NCBI GenBank assembly: GCA_003250975.1
Contig: QKIY01000004.1
Location: forward strand, 23,084 to 87,083
Origin: Gammaproteobacteria bacterium
Lineage (GTDB): Bacteria; Pseudomonadota; Gammaproteobacteria; Eutrophobiales; Eutrophobiaceae
DNA: 64,000 nucleotides
Reading direction: 5' to 3'
Shown here: positions 17,448 through 28,386 of the stretch, piece after piece
Layout of the letters: each line of letters starts with the position of its first letter
How positions within the stretch are numbered: position 1 is the first letter of the stretch
Made by a program: the position numbers and the translations under genes
Notes under the pieces: generated by a model
Told to the model about the DNA's origin: nothing
The model's input: the letters and a program-made list of their open reading frames with translations, nothing else
The model's database searches: none

Positions 17448-19715
17448 TCAATTGTCGATATCTACGTTTTTCAGTAACAGGCGTGTCACATTACGATAGC
17501 CCCGCGGTAGCAGGTTACCGCGCTTACCCCTTTCCCCTAGGTTTTCCTGCAGATCCCTGTATTTCAACACCAGTTTGCGTTGTCCTGCAATGATATCGAT
17601 TCCTGCACCTTCCGGTACAACTGCAATCGCCGTCATTACTTCTTCCCCTGACTTGAATTTAGCACCCGGGATATTGATAATCTTCAAGCCCTTGCCCTTG
17701 GCAAGGACAGGTAATTCACTGGCATGAATGACCAGTATGCGACCGATAGATGAAATCGCCACGATCAGATCAGTTTCCAAATTTCCGGCCGCTGAAGGCG
17801 TCAGGACCCGTCCTCCTCTGGGAACTGAGACTACGGCCTTGCCATTACGGTTCTTTGTGTGTAGATCCTCGAGACGGGCAAAAAAACCATAACCGGCATT
17901 TGTCGCTAGCAGATATTGATCATCTGCCGTACCTAGCATCACACCCTCGAAGGTTGCGCCATCGGGCGGATTCAATCTACCGGCAACCGGCTCGCCCAGA
18001 CCGCGTGCCGAAGGCAGAGAATGTGCCGGCAGGCTGTAACAGCGCCCAGTGGAATCAAGGAACAGCGCATTTTGATTACTGCGCCCGCAGGCAGATGACT
18101 TGAAGCTGTCACCACTACGGTAACTGAGGACCTCCGGGTCAATATCATGACCCTTGGCCGATCTGACAAGCCCTTTGTTTGAGAGTATTACTGTAACAGG
18201 TTCGGTCGCGATCAGGTCCGTTTCGTCCATGGCCCTGGCTTCTGTTCTTTCAACCAAGGGTGACATCCGTTCATCGCCGAAGGTCTCCGCGTCCTCCTTT
18301 ATCTCATTTCTTATCAGGGTCTTTAGGCGTTGCCTGGATTTCAGGATCTGAACTAGTGACTTTCGTTCCTTCTCCAGCTCATTTAGTTCACCCTTGATAC
18401 GGATTTCTTCCAGCTTTGCCAGTTTACGCAGTTTCAGTTCTAGAATTGCTTCGGCCTGAATATCTGACAACTTGAACCGTTTCATCAACGATTCCTTCGG
18501 TTTATCATTTTCACGGATGATTCGGATAACTTCATCGATATTAAGGTAGGCAATCATTAACCCCTGCAGGATATGGATTTGTTGTTCAACCTTATCAAGC
18601 CGGAATTGCAGACGCCGACGCACGGTCTCGGTGCGGTACTGTAACCACTCAACAAGAATAGCCCGTATATCCTTTACCTGGGGGCGGCCATTAACGCCGA
18701 TCATATTGAGATTTACCCGGTAACTGCGTTCCAGGTCCGTTGTAGAAAACAGGTGTGACATCAGGTCATCCAGGTTGACTCGATTTGACCGTGGCACCAA
18801 GACCAGGCGGGTGGGATTCTCATGGTCTGATTCATCTCTCAGGTCTTCCAACATGGGAAGTTTTTTGGCCTGCATCTGCGCTGCGATCTGTTCCAGGACC
18901 CTGTTACCGGAGCTTTGATGCGGCAAGGCCGTGATAATGATATTGCCGTCCTCCTTTTCCCAGACTGCCCGCATCCTGACTGAACCGTTACCTGTTTTGT
19001 AAATGTCTACTATATCCTTTTTGGGCGTAATGATTTCCGCCCTGGTGGGGAAATCCGGCCCTTTGATGTGCTTACAAATTTCATTGACCGATGCCTTCGG
19101 GGATCCCAGCAGGTGCACACAGGCATTGCAGACTTCACGCAAATTATGTGGCGGAATATCGGTTGCCATGCCCACTGCGATACCGGTTGTCCCGTTCAGC
19201 AGGATGTTGGGGAGGCGCGCTGGCAGCAGGCGGGGCTCCTCTAAAGTCCCGTCAAAATTGGGTACCCAGTCAACCGTGCCCTGCCCCAGTTCACCCAGCA
19301 ATGTATCAGCATAAGCCGTAAGCCTGGATTCGGTATAACGCATTGCGGCGAAGGATTTTGGGTCATCCATCGACCCCCAGTTGCCTTGCCCGTCTATCAA
19401 TGGATAACGGTAAGTAAAGGGCTGGGCCATGATGACCATGGCCTCATAACAGGCCGAATCACCATGTGGATGAAATTTTCCGATTACATCACCGACGGTA
19501 CGGGCAGACTTTTTAAATTTTGCCGTGGCCTTGAGGCCAAGCTCTGACATGGCATAAATGATCCGGCGCTGTACCGGTTTAAGACCATCTGCGATATGCG
19601 GCAGCGCACGATCGAGAATGACATACATTGAATAATTGAGATAAGCATTCTCGGTAAATTCATGCAGCGGTTGCTGCTCGATATTTTCCAAATCAAGATC
19701 CAGTGTCTCGCTCAC
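17448..19715 (-). CDS. parC: DNA topoisomerase IV subunit A
   Basis: ParC is the DNA-cleaving subunit of topoisomerase IV, which decatenates daughter chromosomes. The 755-residue protein (E. coli 752) has the catalytic tyrosine Tyr127 in [10 protein letters not shown], the quinolone region [11 protein letters not shown] with Ser87 and Glu91 as in drug-sensitive E. coli, and the C-terminal beta-pinwheel repeats. The length and single C-terminal domain favour ParC over GyrA, and parE lies nearby. The start is GTG at 19715, after an AGGAAT ribosome site. Confidence 0.95.
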   Translation of the reverse strand: MSETLDLDLENIEQQPLHEFTENAYLNYSMYVILDRALPHIADGLKPVQRRIIYAMSELGLKATAKFKKSARTVGDVIGKFHPHGDSACYEAMVIMAQPFTYRYPLIDGQGNWGSMDDPKSFAAMRYTESRLTAYADTLLGELGQGTVDWVPNFDGTLEEPRLLPARLPNILLNGTTGIAVGMATDIPPHNLREVCNACVHLLGSPKASVNEICKHIKGPDFPTRAEIITPKKDIVDIYKTGNGSVRMRAVWEKEDGNIIITALPHQSSGNRVLEQIAAQMQAKKLPMLEDLRDESDHENPTRLVLVPRSNRVNLDDLMSHLFSTTDLERSYRVNLNMIGVNGRPQVKDIRAILVEWLQYRTETVRRRLQFRLDKVEQQIHILQGLMIAYLNIDEVIRIIRENDKPKESLMKRFKLSDIQAEAILELKLRKLAKLEEIRIKGELNELEKERKSLVQILKSRQRLKTLIRNEIKEDAETFGDERMSPLVERTEARAMDETDLIATEPVTVILSNKGLVRSAKGHDIDPEVLSYRSGDSFKSSACGRSNQNALFLDSTGRCYSLPAHSLPSARGLGEPVAGRLNPPDGATFEGVMLGTADDQYLLATNAGYGFFARLEDLHTKNRNGKAVVSVPRGGRVLTPSAAGNLETDLIVAISSIGRILVIHASELPVLAKGKGLKIINIPGAKFKSGEEVMTAIAVVPEGAGIDIIAGQRKLVLKYRDLQENLGERGKRGNLLPRGYRNVTRLLLKNVDIDN

Positions 19716-19844
19716 CTGATTCCTCCACGATAATTTCGCAGTCTTTTGTCACCAGAAGTTCATGATACTGACATTATATTGTCTCATTAAATTCGCATCA
19801 TCATCCTGCCAGATACCGGTACATAACCTATCAGGAGAACTGTG

Positions 19845-20000
19845 ATGGAAAAAGAGAACCATGCGATTGAAAGATTTTTATTAATGTCTGATCTTTATTT
19901 CAAATTATATGGAAAGACATCCCGGGATATAGACGCCCGTGAGCTGGAGGAGTTGTTTGACGCCATAAATGATAACAGTCCTTCAGCTTCACCTGAATAA
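19845..20000 (+). CDS. Small hypothetical protein (51 aa) between parC and parE
   Basis: An ATG at 19845, preceded by a good ribosome site (AGGAG at 19833), opens a 51-codon frame ending in TAA at 19998-20000. The product is acidic and helical, beginning MEKENHAIERFLLMSDLY and containing a ARELEELFDAIND helix and a short Ser/Pro tail. No transmembrane segment and no family recognised. It lies on the opposite strand to both flanking topoisomerase genes, in a region otherwise free of coding sequence, and ends 12 bp from the parE stop. The strong ribosome site and normal codon use argue that it is real. Confidence 0.6.
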   Translation: MEKENHAIERFLLMSDLYFKLYGKTSRDIDARELEELFDAINDNSPSASPE

Positions 20001-20012
20001 TATATGGCCTGA

Positions 20013-21905
<1,893 letters not shown>

Positions 21906-22014
21906 CTAGATACCTCTCTTGATCAGGGACAATTAGAAGAATTTGGAAGCGCAATGTATCACAAATCAGGCCATTGCAGGATGCCACAAGATTAAAAATA
22001 ATGTGGCGTAGTTA

Positions 22015-22605
22015 TTATCCCTGGTCCAGATCCTGGATGAGTGATTCGCGGATGTTATCCGGCACCGGATCGACTGTATACCGGTAAGCCGGATGATCAA
22101 TTCCGGCAGAAAGGCCGGACCCCTCACATAAGTCGCTTACCATGGCATCAGTCAGTTCAAAGCGCAGGAAATGCACCGAAGACGTTTTCTCTTCTGTCTC
22201 ACGTTCCAGATCTTCATCGGCAATCGGATGTATGGGATTATGATCGCCAACCTTGAGCCATACTGCTTTCTCAATGCCTATCATTTTTGCAAGCTGTTGC
22301 CGGCGCATATTTTCATCCCCGAACTCAATCATAAAGGTAGCCTTCCAGTTATTGCCATCCGGGATCAGGGGATTATAGGCATCGAGTTCTTCCTGTATGG
22401 CTGCGCTCTCAAAGATCCTCTCCACCCGCAGCATTTCCTGTATCTGGTACTGCATTGTCAATGTGTCTTCAAAATAGAGAGTGGCATGGGGCCCTATAGG
22501 CAATTGCCGGTTCTTCTTGTGTGCGATAATTTTTTTGCGAAATTCCGGCCTGATCTCGGAATATTTTTCAAGGCTATACAATGACTCTTTGTCCAGTTTT
22601 TTCAT
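22015..22605 (-). CDS. DUF3501 family protein
   Basis: This 196-residue protein belongs to DUF3501, recognised by the opening LYSLEKYSEIRPEFR, the block VGPHATLYFEDTLTM-like segment (IGPHATLYFED) and the downstream TMQYQIQEMLR. The biochemical role is unknown. It is 13 bp downstream of the Fe-S protein gene in the order rubrerythrin, Fe-S protein, DUF3501, an association that recurs in proteobacteria and suggests an oxidative-stress or electron-transfer role. AGGA precedes the ATG. No membrane segment is visible. Confidence 0.85.
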   Translation of the reverse strand: MKKLDKESLYSLEKYSEIRPEFRKKIIAHKKNRQLPIGPHATLYFEDTLTMQYQIQEMLRVERIFESAAIQEELDAYNPLIPDGNNWKATFMIEFGDENMRRQQLAKMIGIEKAVWLKVGDHNPIHPIADEDLERETEEKTSSVHFLRFELTDAMVSDLCEGSGLSAGIDHPAYRYTVDPVPDNIRESLIQDLDQG

Positions 22606-22618
22606 CTGTATTTACGTC

Positions 22619-23962
22619 CTAGATACCATATGCCTGCCGCAAAAGCGTAAAAGGGCTTTCTGCCAGGGTATTATCCTTTAGGCCATCCTCGATCTGCACA
22701 CCGGCCATCGGGCAATCACTGATGTAATAATTGACCTCTCCCTTCTTGATCCGGTTGACAACCGGGCGGCATATTTTTGTGGAATTGTCATGAAACTCGC
22801 TCTTCACCGCATAGGTACCGTCATGGCCTGAACAGCGTTCTATCACGTCAATCGCCGTATCAGGTATCAAAGAAAGTATATCCCGAGTCTTCAGGCCGAT
22901 ATTCTGGACACGCTGATGGCATGGAACATGATAGGCAACCTTGCCCAACGAAGTTTTGAAGGAAGTATTAAACTTTCCCGCCTTGTGCCGCAGAGAAAGG
23001 TACTCAAAGGGATCGAATATATGTGATTTGACCCGCTGGACAGCCCCATCATCCGGGAACATCAGGGGAATCTCCTGCTTAAACATCAGCACACAGGAGG
23101 GAATGGGTGCAACAATATCCCAGCCTTCATCAATAAGGCGGACCAATTCGGGGATATTGAAATCCTTTGCCTGTTCCACAGCCTCCAGATCACCGAGTTC
23201 GAGCTTTGGCATTCCGCAACATCTTTCCTTTTCCGTGAGACGAACATGGATCCCGTTATGTTGAAAGACGGCAATCATGTCCTCTACAAACCGGGGCGCG
23301 TTACGGTTGCCATAGCAGGTAGTGAAGACAGCAACTTTGCCCGTTGTGTTTTCGGTAGGATCAACCTCGTTGGCCAGGGAGTCCTGACGGTAGCGCTTGC
23401 GCAGGCTATGACTGTGGAAACGGGGAAGTTTTGCGCCGGGGTGTATGCCCAGAACCTTGTCCATGACCTTACGCACAAGCCCGTTATTATTCATGGCATT
23501 GACAGTCTGGGCGACAACCGGGACCCCGGCGATACGCCCCACTGCATCCGTTGACGTAAGTACCTTATCTCTGAACCTGTCCCTGCCCTGCTTGTGCTTG
23601 ATCGCCTTCGCCTGCAGCATCAGATGGGGGAAGTCCACATTCCATTCATGTGGTGGCACATAGGGACATTTGGTCATATAACAGAGATCACAGAGATAGC
23701 AGTGATCGACAACCTTCCAGTAGTCCTCCTTGGCCACGCCATCCACTTCCATGGTGTCTGACTCATCTACGAGGTCAAAGAGAGTGGGGAAGGCATTACA
23801 TAGGCTGACACAGCGTCGGCAACCATGACAGATATCGTAGACGCGTTCCAGCTCTTCAAAAAGCGCCCGCTCATCATAATAAGCGGGATCCTGCCATTTG
23901 ATCGGATGCCGTGTAGGGGCCTCCAGGCTGCCTTCGCGATGTCCGTATTTTGTCTCGTTCAT
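22619..23962 (-). CDS. GlpC/HdrD-like 4Fe-4S protein with two CCG domains
   Basis: From ATG 23962 (MNETKYGHREGSLEAP) the protein has 447 residues; an in-frame TTG at 24007 would add 15 unconserved residues. Two 4Fe-4S ferredoxin motifs are present, CHGCRRCVSLC (Cys45, 48, 51, 55) and CYLCDLCYMTKC (Cys88, 91, 94, 99), followed by two CCG-type domains, one complete (TTCYGNR then ERCCGMPKLELGD) and one with CSG replacing CCG (HVPCHQRV then ERCSGHDG). This is the layout of GlpC, the heterodisulfide-reductase-like electron carrier. The electron donor and acceptor are unknown; it is soluble and sits between rubrerythrin and DUF3501. Confidence 0.85.
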   Translation of the reverse strand: MNETKYGHREGSLEAPTRHPIKWQDPAYYDERALFEELERVYDICHGCRRCVSLCNAFPTLFDLVDESDTMEVDGVAKEDYWKVVDHCYLCDLCYMTKCPYVPPHEWNVDFPHLMLQAKAIKHKQGRDRFRDKVLTSTDAVGRIAGVPVVAQTVNAMNNNGLVRKVMDKVLGIHPGAKLPRFHSHSLRKRYRQDSLANEVDPTENTTGKVAVFTTCYGNRNAPRFVEDMIAVFQHNGIHVRLTEKERCCGMPKLELGDLEAVEQAKDFNIPELVRLIDEGWDIVAPIPSCVLMFKQEIPLMFPDDGAVQRVKSHIFDPFEYLSLRHKAGKFNTSFKTSLGKVAYHVPCHQRVQNIGLKTRDILSLIPDTAIDVIERCSGHDGTYAVKSEFHDNSTKICRPVVNRIKKGEVNYYISDCPMAGVQIEDGLKDNTLAESPFTLLRQAYGI

Positions 23963-24049
23963 TACATTGTCAGTGACATTCAGGCTGTAATAACCGGAAC
24001 CGGGCAATGGCCCGGTTCCAGAGGACTTCTTGAATAATCCGAAGCAGGA

Positions 24050-24463
24050 TCAGAGGCTATCCAGTGCCTTCTGGAATCGGTTGGCGTGGGAGCGTTCTGC
24101 CTTGGCCAGGGTCTCAAACCAGTCAGCGATCTCATCAAAGCCCTCTTCACGAGCTACCTTGGCCATGCCCGGGTACATATCGGTATATTCATGAGTTTCG
24201 CCGGCTATAGCGGCCTTCAGGTTTAGTTCGGTGCTGCCAATAGGTTCACCGGTTGCCGGATCCCCGACCTCTTCCAGGTATTCCAGGTGACCGTGAGCGT
24301 GACCGGTCTCGCCTTCTGCTGTTGATCGGAATACCGCAGAAACATCATTGTAACCCTCGACATCTGCCTTTTGAGCGAAGTACAGATAGCGGCGGTTGGC
24401 CTGTGATTCACCGGCAAATGCCGCCTTCAGGTTTTCTTCGGTCTTGCTGCCTTTTAGATCCAT
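24050..24463 (-). CDS. rbr: Rubrerythrin-like di-iron protein (no rubredoxin domain)
   Basis: The 137-residue protein is a ferritin-like four-helix bundle. Di-iron ligands are visible as AGES near residue 19, GETGH (E-x-x-H near 52-55), AGETHEY near 90 and [10 protein letters not shown] near 125. The C-terminal rubredoxin domain of classical rubrerythrin is absent, so electrons must come from another protein, plausibly the adjacent Fe-S protein. Rubrerythrins reduce hydrogen peroxide in the cytoplasm. A strong GGAGG site precedes the ATG, and a good promoter and a dyad lie upstream. Confidence 0.9.
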   Translation of the reverse strand: MDLKGSKTEENLKAAFAGESQANRRYLYFAQKADVEGYNDVSAVFRSTAEGETGHAHGHLEYLEEVGDPATGEPIGSTELNLKAAIAGETHEYTDMYPGMAKVAREEGFDEIADWFETLAKAERSHANRFQKALDSL

Positions 24464-24481
24464 TTTACACCTCCAGGAAGT

Positions 24482-24500
24482 ATTTAGACTTTTTCTAAAT
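24482..24500 (-). promoter_or_regulatory. Inverted repeat in the rubrerythrin leader (possible operator)
   Basis: Arms ATTTAGA (24482-24488) and TCTAAAT (24494-24500) flank a 5-base spacer, between the predicted promoter (24510-24538) and the GGAGG ribosome site. Its place just after the transcription start suits a repressor site for a redox or metal regulator, but it matches no consensus that I can name with confidence. Confidence 0.4.
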
Positions 24501-24509
24501 TATAGAAAT

Positions 24510-24538
24510 AATTTACTCCAGGGTATATGGGCTGTCAA
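24510..24538 (-). promoter_or_regulatory. Sigma-70 promoter of the rubrerythrin operon
   Basis: On the minus strand a perfect -35 TTGACA (24538-24533) is followed by 17 bp and a -10 TAAATT (24515-24510). Transcription would start near 24503, about 40 bases before the rubrerythrin ATG. Confidence 0.6.
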
Positions 24539-24682
24539 TGGCAGTCATGACACCGGAACCAGGTATTAGATGACGATGGAAAACCAGTGGTGAAACGGTA
24601 GTCATTACAACCCAAAATACAATAGAATTGCGCCATGTAAGTTCATCAACAAATAGTAAAGATTAAGGAAAAAGAAAAAACC

Positions 24683-24928
24683 GTGCCAAAAAAACAGGCT
24701 GAAATAAATTTCGAAACCTCTCTCAGGGAACTGGAAACCCTAGTCAAAAAGATGGAGGAAGGCAATCTCAGCCTTGAAGATTCCCTGAAATATTTCGAGC
24801 GGGGCGTCACCCTGACCCGCCAATGCCAGCAGGCGCTGGCCGACGCAGAACAAAAAGTAAAGATCCTCCTGGAAAAAGAAGGAAAATCAGGGCTCCAGGA
24901 TTTCAATCCAGAAGAAACCCCGGAATAA
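24683..24928 (+). CDS. xseB: Exodeoxyribonuclease VII small subunit
   Basis: XseB is the small helical subunit of exonuclease VII. The 81-residue protein (E. coli 80) matches the family with FETSLRELETLVKKMEEGNLSLEDSLKYFERG. The start is GTG at 24683 in an A-rich leader. It is followed by ispA five bases after its stop, the usual xseB-ispA pairing. Confidence 0.93.
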   Translation: MPKKQAEINFETSLRELETLVKKMEEGNLSLEDSLKYFERGVTLTRQCQQALADAEQKVKILLEKEGKSGLQDFNPEETPE

Positions 24929-24933
24929 TTTTT

Positions 24934-25824
24934 ATGCCGTTTAATGAACGCCTGCAGGTTTACCATGCCTGTATCGAGAACGCGCTTGATCATTGGCTAC
25001 CCGAAGCGGATGTACAACCTACGCATCTGCATGAGGCCATGCGATATTCTGTTCTTGGCGAGGGCAAACGGATCCGTCCGGTGCTGGTTTATGCTACAGG
25101 AGAGGCATTCGGCGTTGAACTCGAGCACCTGGATAGCCCTGCCTGCGCCGTTGAGCTGATCCATGCTTATTCCCTGATACACGATGATCTGCCGGCTATG
25201 GATAACGACGACCTCCGGCGCGGCCGACCAACCTGTCACAAGGCATTTGGTGAAGCCACCGCAATCCTTGCAGGTGACGCACTACAGGCCCTTGCGTTTC
25301 ATATCCTGGCACATTCCAGCACCATACATGTCAGCGCAAAGCAAAGACTACAAATGATTGACATCCTGGCTCAGGCCAGTGGTTCACGTGGCATGGCCGG
25401 TGGCCAGGCCATCGACTTGGCCGCTGTGGGCAAACGACTCAATATCGCCGAGTTGGAAAACATGCATATTCACAAGACCGGTGCATTGATCAGGGCTAGT
25501 GTCGAATTGGGGGCATTGTCCGCACCCGAGGTAGACCCCTTTTCTTTTGAGGCCGTCTCACACTATGCCAAATGCATCGGTCTGGCCTTCCAGGTCCAGG
25601 ACGATATTCTCGATGTTGAAAGTGACACGGAAACCCTCGGCAAGCCCCAGGGTTCCGACGTGGAGAGAAATAAGCCCACCTATCCCGAGCTGTTGGGTCT
25701 GGAAGGTGCCAAAAAGGCCGCTCGCGAGCTACATGCTCAGGCTCTGGAAAGCCTGGACCGATTTGACAAACGAGCCGATCCGTTGCGCTGGATAGCGGAC
25801 TACATCATCCAACGGCAGAAATAA
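24934..25824 (+). CDS. ispA: (2E,6E)-farnesyl diphosphate synthase IspA
   Basis: IspA condenses isopentenyl diphosphate with DMAPP and GPP to give farnesyl diphosphate for quinones and undecaprenyl phosphate. The start is ATG 24934 (MPFNERLQVYHACIENAL), five bases after xseB; a longer in-frame ORF inside xseB is not homologous. The 296 residues contain the first aspartate-rich motif DDLPAMDNDDLRRG and the second, FQVQDDILDVE. E. coli IspA has 299 residues. The usual next gene, dxs, is absent; folE2 follows instead. Confidence 0.95.
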   Translation: MPFNERLQVYHACIENALDHWLPEADVQPTHLHEAMRYSVLGEGKRIRPVLVYATGEAFGVELEHLDSPACAVELIHAYSLIHDDLPAMDNDDLRRGRPTCHKAFGEATAILAGDALQALAFHILAHSSTIHVSAKQRLQMIDILAQASGSRGMAGGQAIDLAAVGKRLNIAELENMHIHKTGALIRASVELGALSAPEVDPFSFEAVSHYAKCIGLAFQVQDDILDVESDTETLGKPQGSDVERNKPTYPELLGLEGAKKAARELHAQALESLDRFDKRADPLRWIADYIIQRQK

Positions 25825-25847
25825 AAAACAGCTATAATTAATAATGT

Positions 25848-25867
25848 CAATGACTTGTATGTCATTG
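25848..25867. promoter_or_regulatory. Dyad upstream of folE2
   Basis: CAATGAC (25848-25854) and GTCATTG (25861-25867) form a 7-bp inverted repeat around TTGTAT. A TATAAT hexamer lies at 25833-25838. There is no T-run, so it is not a convincing terminator for ispA; a regulator site for folE2 is more likely. Many folE2 genes are under Zur control, but the sequence does not match the Zur box. Confidence 0.35.
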
Positions 25868-25943
25868 GCGAATCAACATGATAATAGGTAAACTAGACCG
25901 TGTTTAATTATTTCTGATGCATATCGAGGCTAGCAAAAAAATC

Positions 25944-26741
25944 ATGGATCAGCGTGTAAGAGAAATCCCTGATATACAAAATTCAAAGGATAACCGGCAC
26001 ATCCCTATCGACAAGGTCGGTATCAAGGACATCAATCACCCTGTTGTGGTCAGTGACCGGAACGGCGGTGAACAGCATACTGTTGCCCGCTTCAATATGT
26101 ATGTAAACCTGCCACATAATTTCAAGGGCACACATATGTCCCGGTTTGTTGAAATCCTGAACAACCATGAGTATGAGATTACGGTCAAGTCGTTCAAGTA
26201 CATGCTGGAAGAGATGACCAAATTGCTCAATGCCCAGTCCGGACATATTGAAATGAGCTTCCCCTATTTCATGAACAAGGCGGCCCCGGTGTCCGGGGTA
26301 AAGAGCCTGATGGATTATGAAGTGGCATTCCTGGGTGAAATCAAGGACGGTGTAACCACCGTGGAGATAAAGGTCGTCGTTCCGGTGACCAGCCTGTGTC
26401 CCTGTTCCAAGAACATTTCAGATTACGGTGCGCATAACCAGCGCTCCCATATCACCGCCAAGGTGAAAACAAGGACTTTTGTCTGGATCGAGGAATTGAT
26501 TGAAACCATTGAGAAAGTGGCATCTTGTGAGTTGTACGGCCTGTTGAAGAGGCCAGATGAAAAATTTGTCACTGAAAGGGCCTACGATAACCCCAAATTT
26601 GTCGAAGATATTGTCCGTGACGTTGCAATTGAATTTAACAAGGACGACCGTATCGCTTCCTATTCCGTAGAATCTGAGAATTTCGAATCCATTCATAATC
26701 ACTCGGCTTATGCCATGCTCACACATAATAAGGATTTATAA
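25944..26741 (+). CDS. folE2: GTP cyclohydrolase I, type 2 (FolE2)
   Basis: FolE2 converts GTP to 7,8-dihydroneopterin triphosphate, the first step of folate and of other pterins; here it could also feed tetrahydromethanopterin. The preferred start, ATG 25944 ([23 protein letters not shown]), matches the family N-terminus; an upstream in-frame ATG at 25917 adds nine residues. The 265-residue protein carries the family signature [18 protein letters not shown] with the catalytic cysteine. FolE2 differs from FolE in accepting metals other than zinc. The gene is convergent with mazG. Confidence 0.93.
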   Translation: MDQRVREIPDIQNSKDNRHIPIDKVGIKDINHPVVVSDRNGGEQHTVARFNMYVNLPHNFKGTHMSRFVEILNNHEYEITVKSFKYMLEEMTKLLNAQSGHIEMSFPYFMNKAAPVSGVKSLMDYEVAFLGEIKDGVTTVEIKVVVPVTSLCPCSKNISDYGAHNQRSHITAKVKTRTFVWIEELIETIEKVASCELYGLLKRPDEKFVTERAYDNPKFVEDIVRDVAIEFNKDDRIASYSVESENFESIHNHSAYAMLTHNKDL

Positions 26742-26835
26742 ATCATACAACCTTGTGATTATCTATAATTAAGTTTAACTAATTGAATTAATATACTGTT
26801 TTTTCTATAAATTAAGGCTACTGTTTGTGGCCATC

Positions 26836-27636
26836 TCATTTTCGGGACAACACTTTTTGCTTGGCCTCCTGCCAGAGCCGCTCCAATTCACCTGAATCGA
26901 CGCTATCAATTTCATCACCGTTTGCTTCGATCTTTGCCTCCATATACTGAAACCGGTTGATGAATTCCCGATTTGTGGCCCGAAGCGCAGTCTCGGCATT
27001 GATACCCATATGCCTCGCCAGATTGACGCAACTGAATATCAGATCTCCCAGTTCCTCAGTCAGGCGGTCCTTGTCGGCGGATGACGCAATTTCTGACTCC
27101 AGTTCTCCTAGCTCCTCTCTGATTTTCTCAAGCACGGGGGGGATATTGTCCCAGTCAAAACCCACCGTTGCTACGCGTGACTGGATTTTCTGCGCGCGTT
27201 GCAAGGCCGGCAAGGCAACAGGAATGTCTCTAAGTACTGAAGTGGGGGTACCAGAACCCTTTTCCCCTGCTTCGTCACGTTTTGCCCGTTCCCAGAGCCT
27301 GGACTGGTGCTCGGGGGAATCTACCTTGGCATCGCCAAATACGTGTGGATGGCGCCTCAGTATTTTACCGGTAATAGAATCAACAACATCCTGAAATTTA
27401 AAAGCCCCTTTCTCACTGGCGAGCCTGGTGTGATAGACCACCTGGAACAATAAATCGCCCAGTTCATCCCGCAAGTCCTCCATATCATTACGGTCAATGG
27501 CATCAGCAACCTCATAAGCCTCTTCAATGGTAAAGGGCGCGATAGTTGTAAAATCCTGTTCCTTGTCCCAAGGGCAACCTCGCTCCGGGTGTCTCAGCTC
27601 TGCCATAATGGCAAGCAGTGTTTTAAGTGAATCCAT
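26836..27636 (-). CDS. mazG: Nucleoside triphosphate pyrophosphohydrolase MazG
   Basis: MazG hydrolyses NTPs to NMPs and pyrophosphate and lowers ppGpp and damaged-nucleotide levels. The 266-residue protein (E. coli 263) is a tandem of two MazG domains. The first has PWDKEQDFTTIAPFTIEEAYEVADAID and DELGDLLFQVVYHTRLA, and the second TEELGDLIFSCVNLARHMG, each with the metal-binding EExxE and DxxGD-type patterns. No mazEF toxin genes lie beside it. Confidence 0.94.
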   Translation of the reverse strand: MDSLKTLLAIMAELRHPERGCPWDKEQDFTTIAPFTIEEAYEVADAIDRNDMEDLRDELGDLLFQVVYHTRLASEKGAFKFQDVVDSITGKILRRHPHVFGDAKVDSPEHQSRLWERAKRDEAGEKGSGTPTSVLRDIPVALPALQRAQKIQSRVATVGFDWDNIPPVLEKIREELGELESEIASSADKDRLTEELGDLIFSCVNLARHMGINAETALRATNREFINRFQYMEAKIEANGDEIDSVDSGELERLWQEAKQKVLSRK

Positions 27637-27757
27637 AGGGTTCCCCTTTAGCAGTTTTCTGCAATAACTTGATTTTAAGATTGATTTGGCTTACAACGTG
27701 CGAGGTGCTTTGTGCAAATCGATGCCCGAAGTCTAACAAGATTAGAAGACTCAGAAT

Positions 27758-28330
27758 ATGGTCCCATTGATACTCAGACTTGATATTGCTGGCTCCCCTG
27801 TGACCTGGATTCCCTGGCAGGATGCCGCATGCCTTTATACCAGGGAGATGATTGCCTGGACTGCCGGTGACAGTGTCTTTAAGGTATACGGCGGTATTAA
27901 CCGTGCAAGCGGCGTACGGTCTTTCATTAATATCAACTCGATCATTGCGGTTAAGCGCTCATTGCCCCACAAGCGCCCGAAACGCAATATTCCGCCACTG
28001 ACCAATCGTGAACTATTTTATCGCGATGCCTATTTGTGTATGTATTGCGGCAGGCAGTTCCGTGATTCGCAGTTGACACGTGACCATGTTCTGCCTCTCT
28101 CGCGTGGTGGAAGGGACCGCTGGTCGAATGTGGTGACGGCCTGCCGGCACTGTAACAGCCATAAGGGCAACAAGACCCCTGAAGAATCCGGACTCTCATT
28201 ACTGGCCGTTCCCTATGTACCGAACTGGGCAGAGTACCTTGCCCTGTCCAATCGTAAAATCCTTGCCGATCAAATGGAGTTTCTCAAATCACAGTTTACC
28301 AACAGACCCATGCCATTCACCCAACAGTAA
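27758..28330 (+). CDS. HNH endonuclease family protein
   Basis: The 190-residue protein has an HNH nuclease domain at about 85-150: zinc cysteines Cys94 and Cys97 (CMYCG), catalytic His110 in RDHVLPLSRGG, Asn124 in WSNVV, and the second zinc pair Cys129/Cys132 with His135 (CRHCNSHKG). The N-terminal 80 residues are not part of the nuclease. No methyltransferase, phage or transposon gene is near, and similar stand-alone HNH genes are common in gammaproteobacterial chromosomes; the DNA target is unknown. Confidence 0.85.
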   Translation: MVPLILRLDIAGSPVTWIPWQDAACLYTREMIAWTAGDSVFKVYGGINRASGVRSFININSIIAVKRSLPHKRPKRNIPPLTNRELFYRDAYLCMYCGRQFRDSQLTRDHVLPLSRGGRDRWSNVVTACRHCNSHKGNKTPEESGLSLLAVPYVPNWAEYLALSNRKILADQMEFLKSQFTNRPMPFTQQ

Positions 28331-28386
28331 TTCGAAAGCCATACACACTTTAACGGGAATGGCTCCGTAAAGTATGAAGCTATTCC

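Noticed and set aside
24823..24933. N-terminal extension of ispA inside xseB
   Set aside because: The extra 37 residues are very basic and come from the xseB sequence in another frame; the ATG at 24934 matches the family start.
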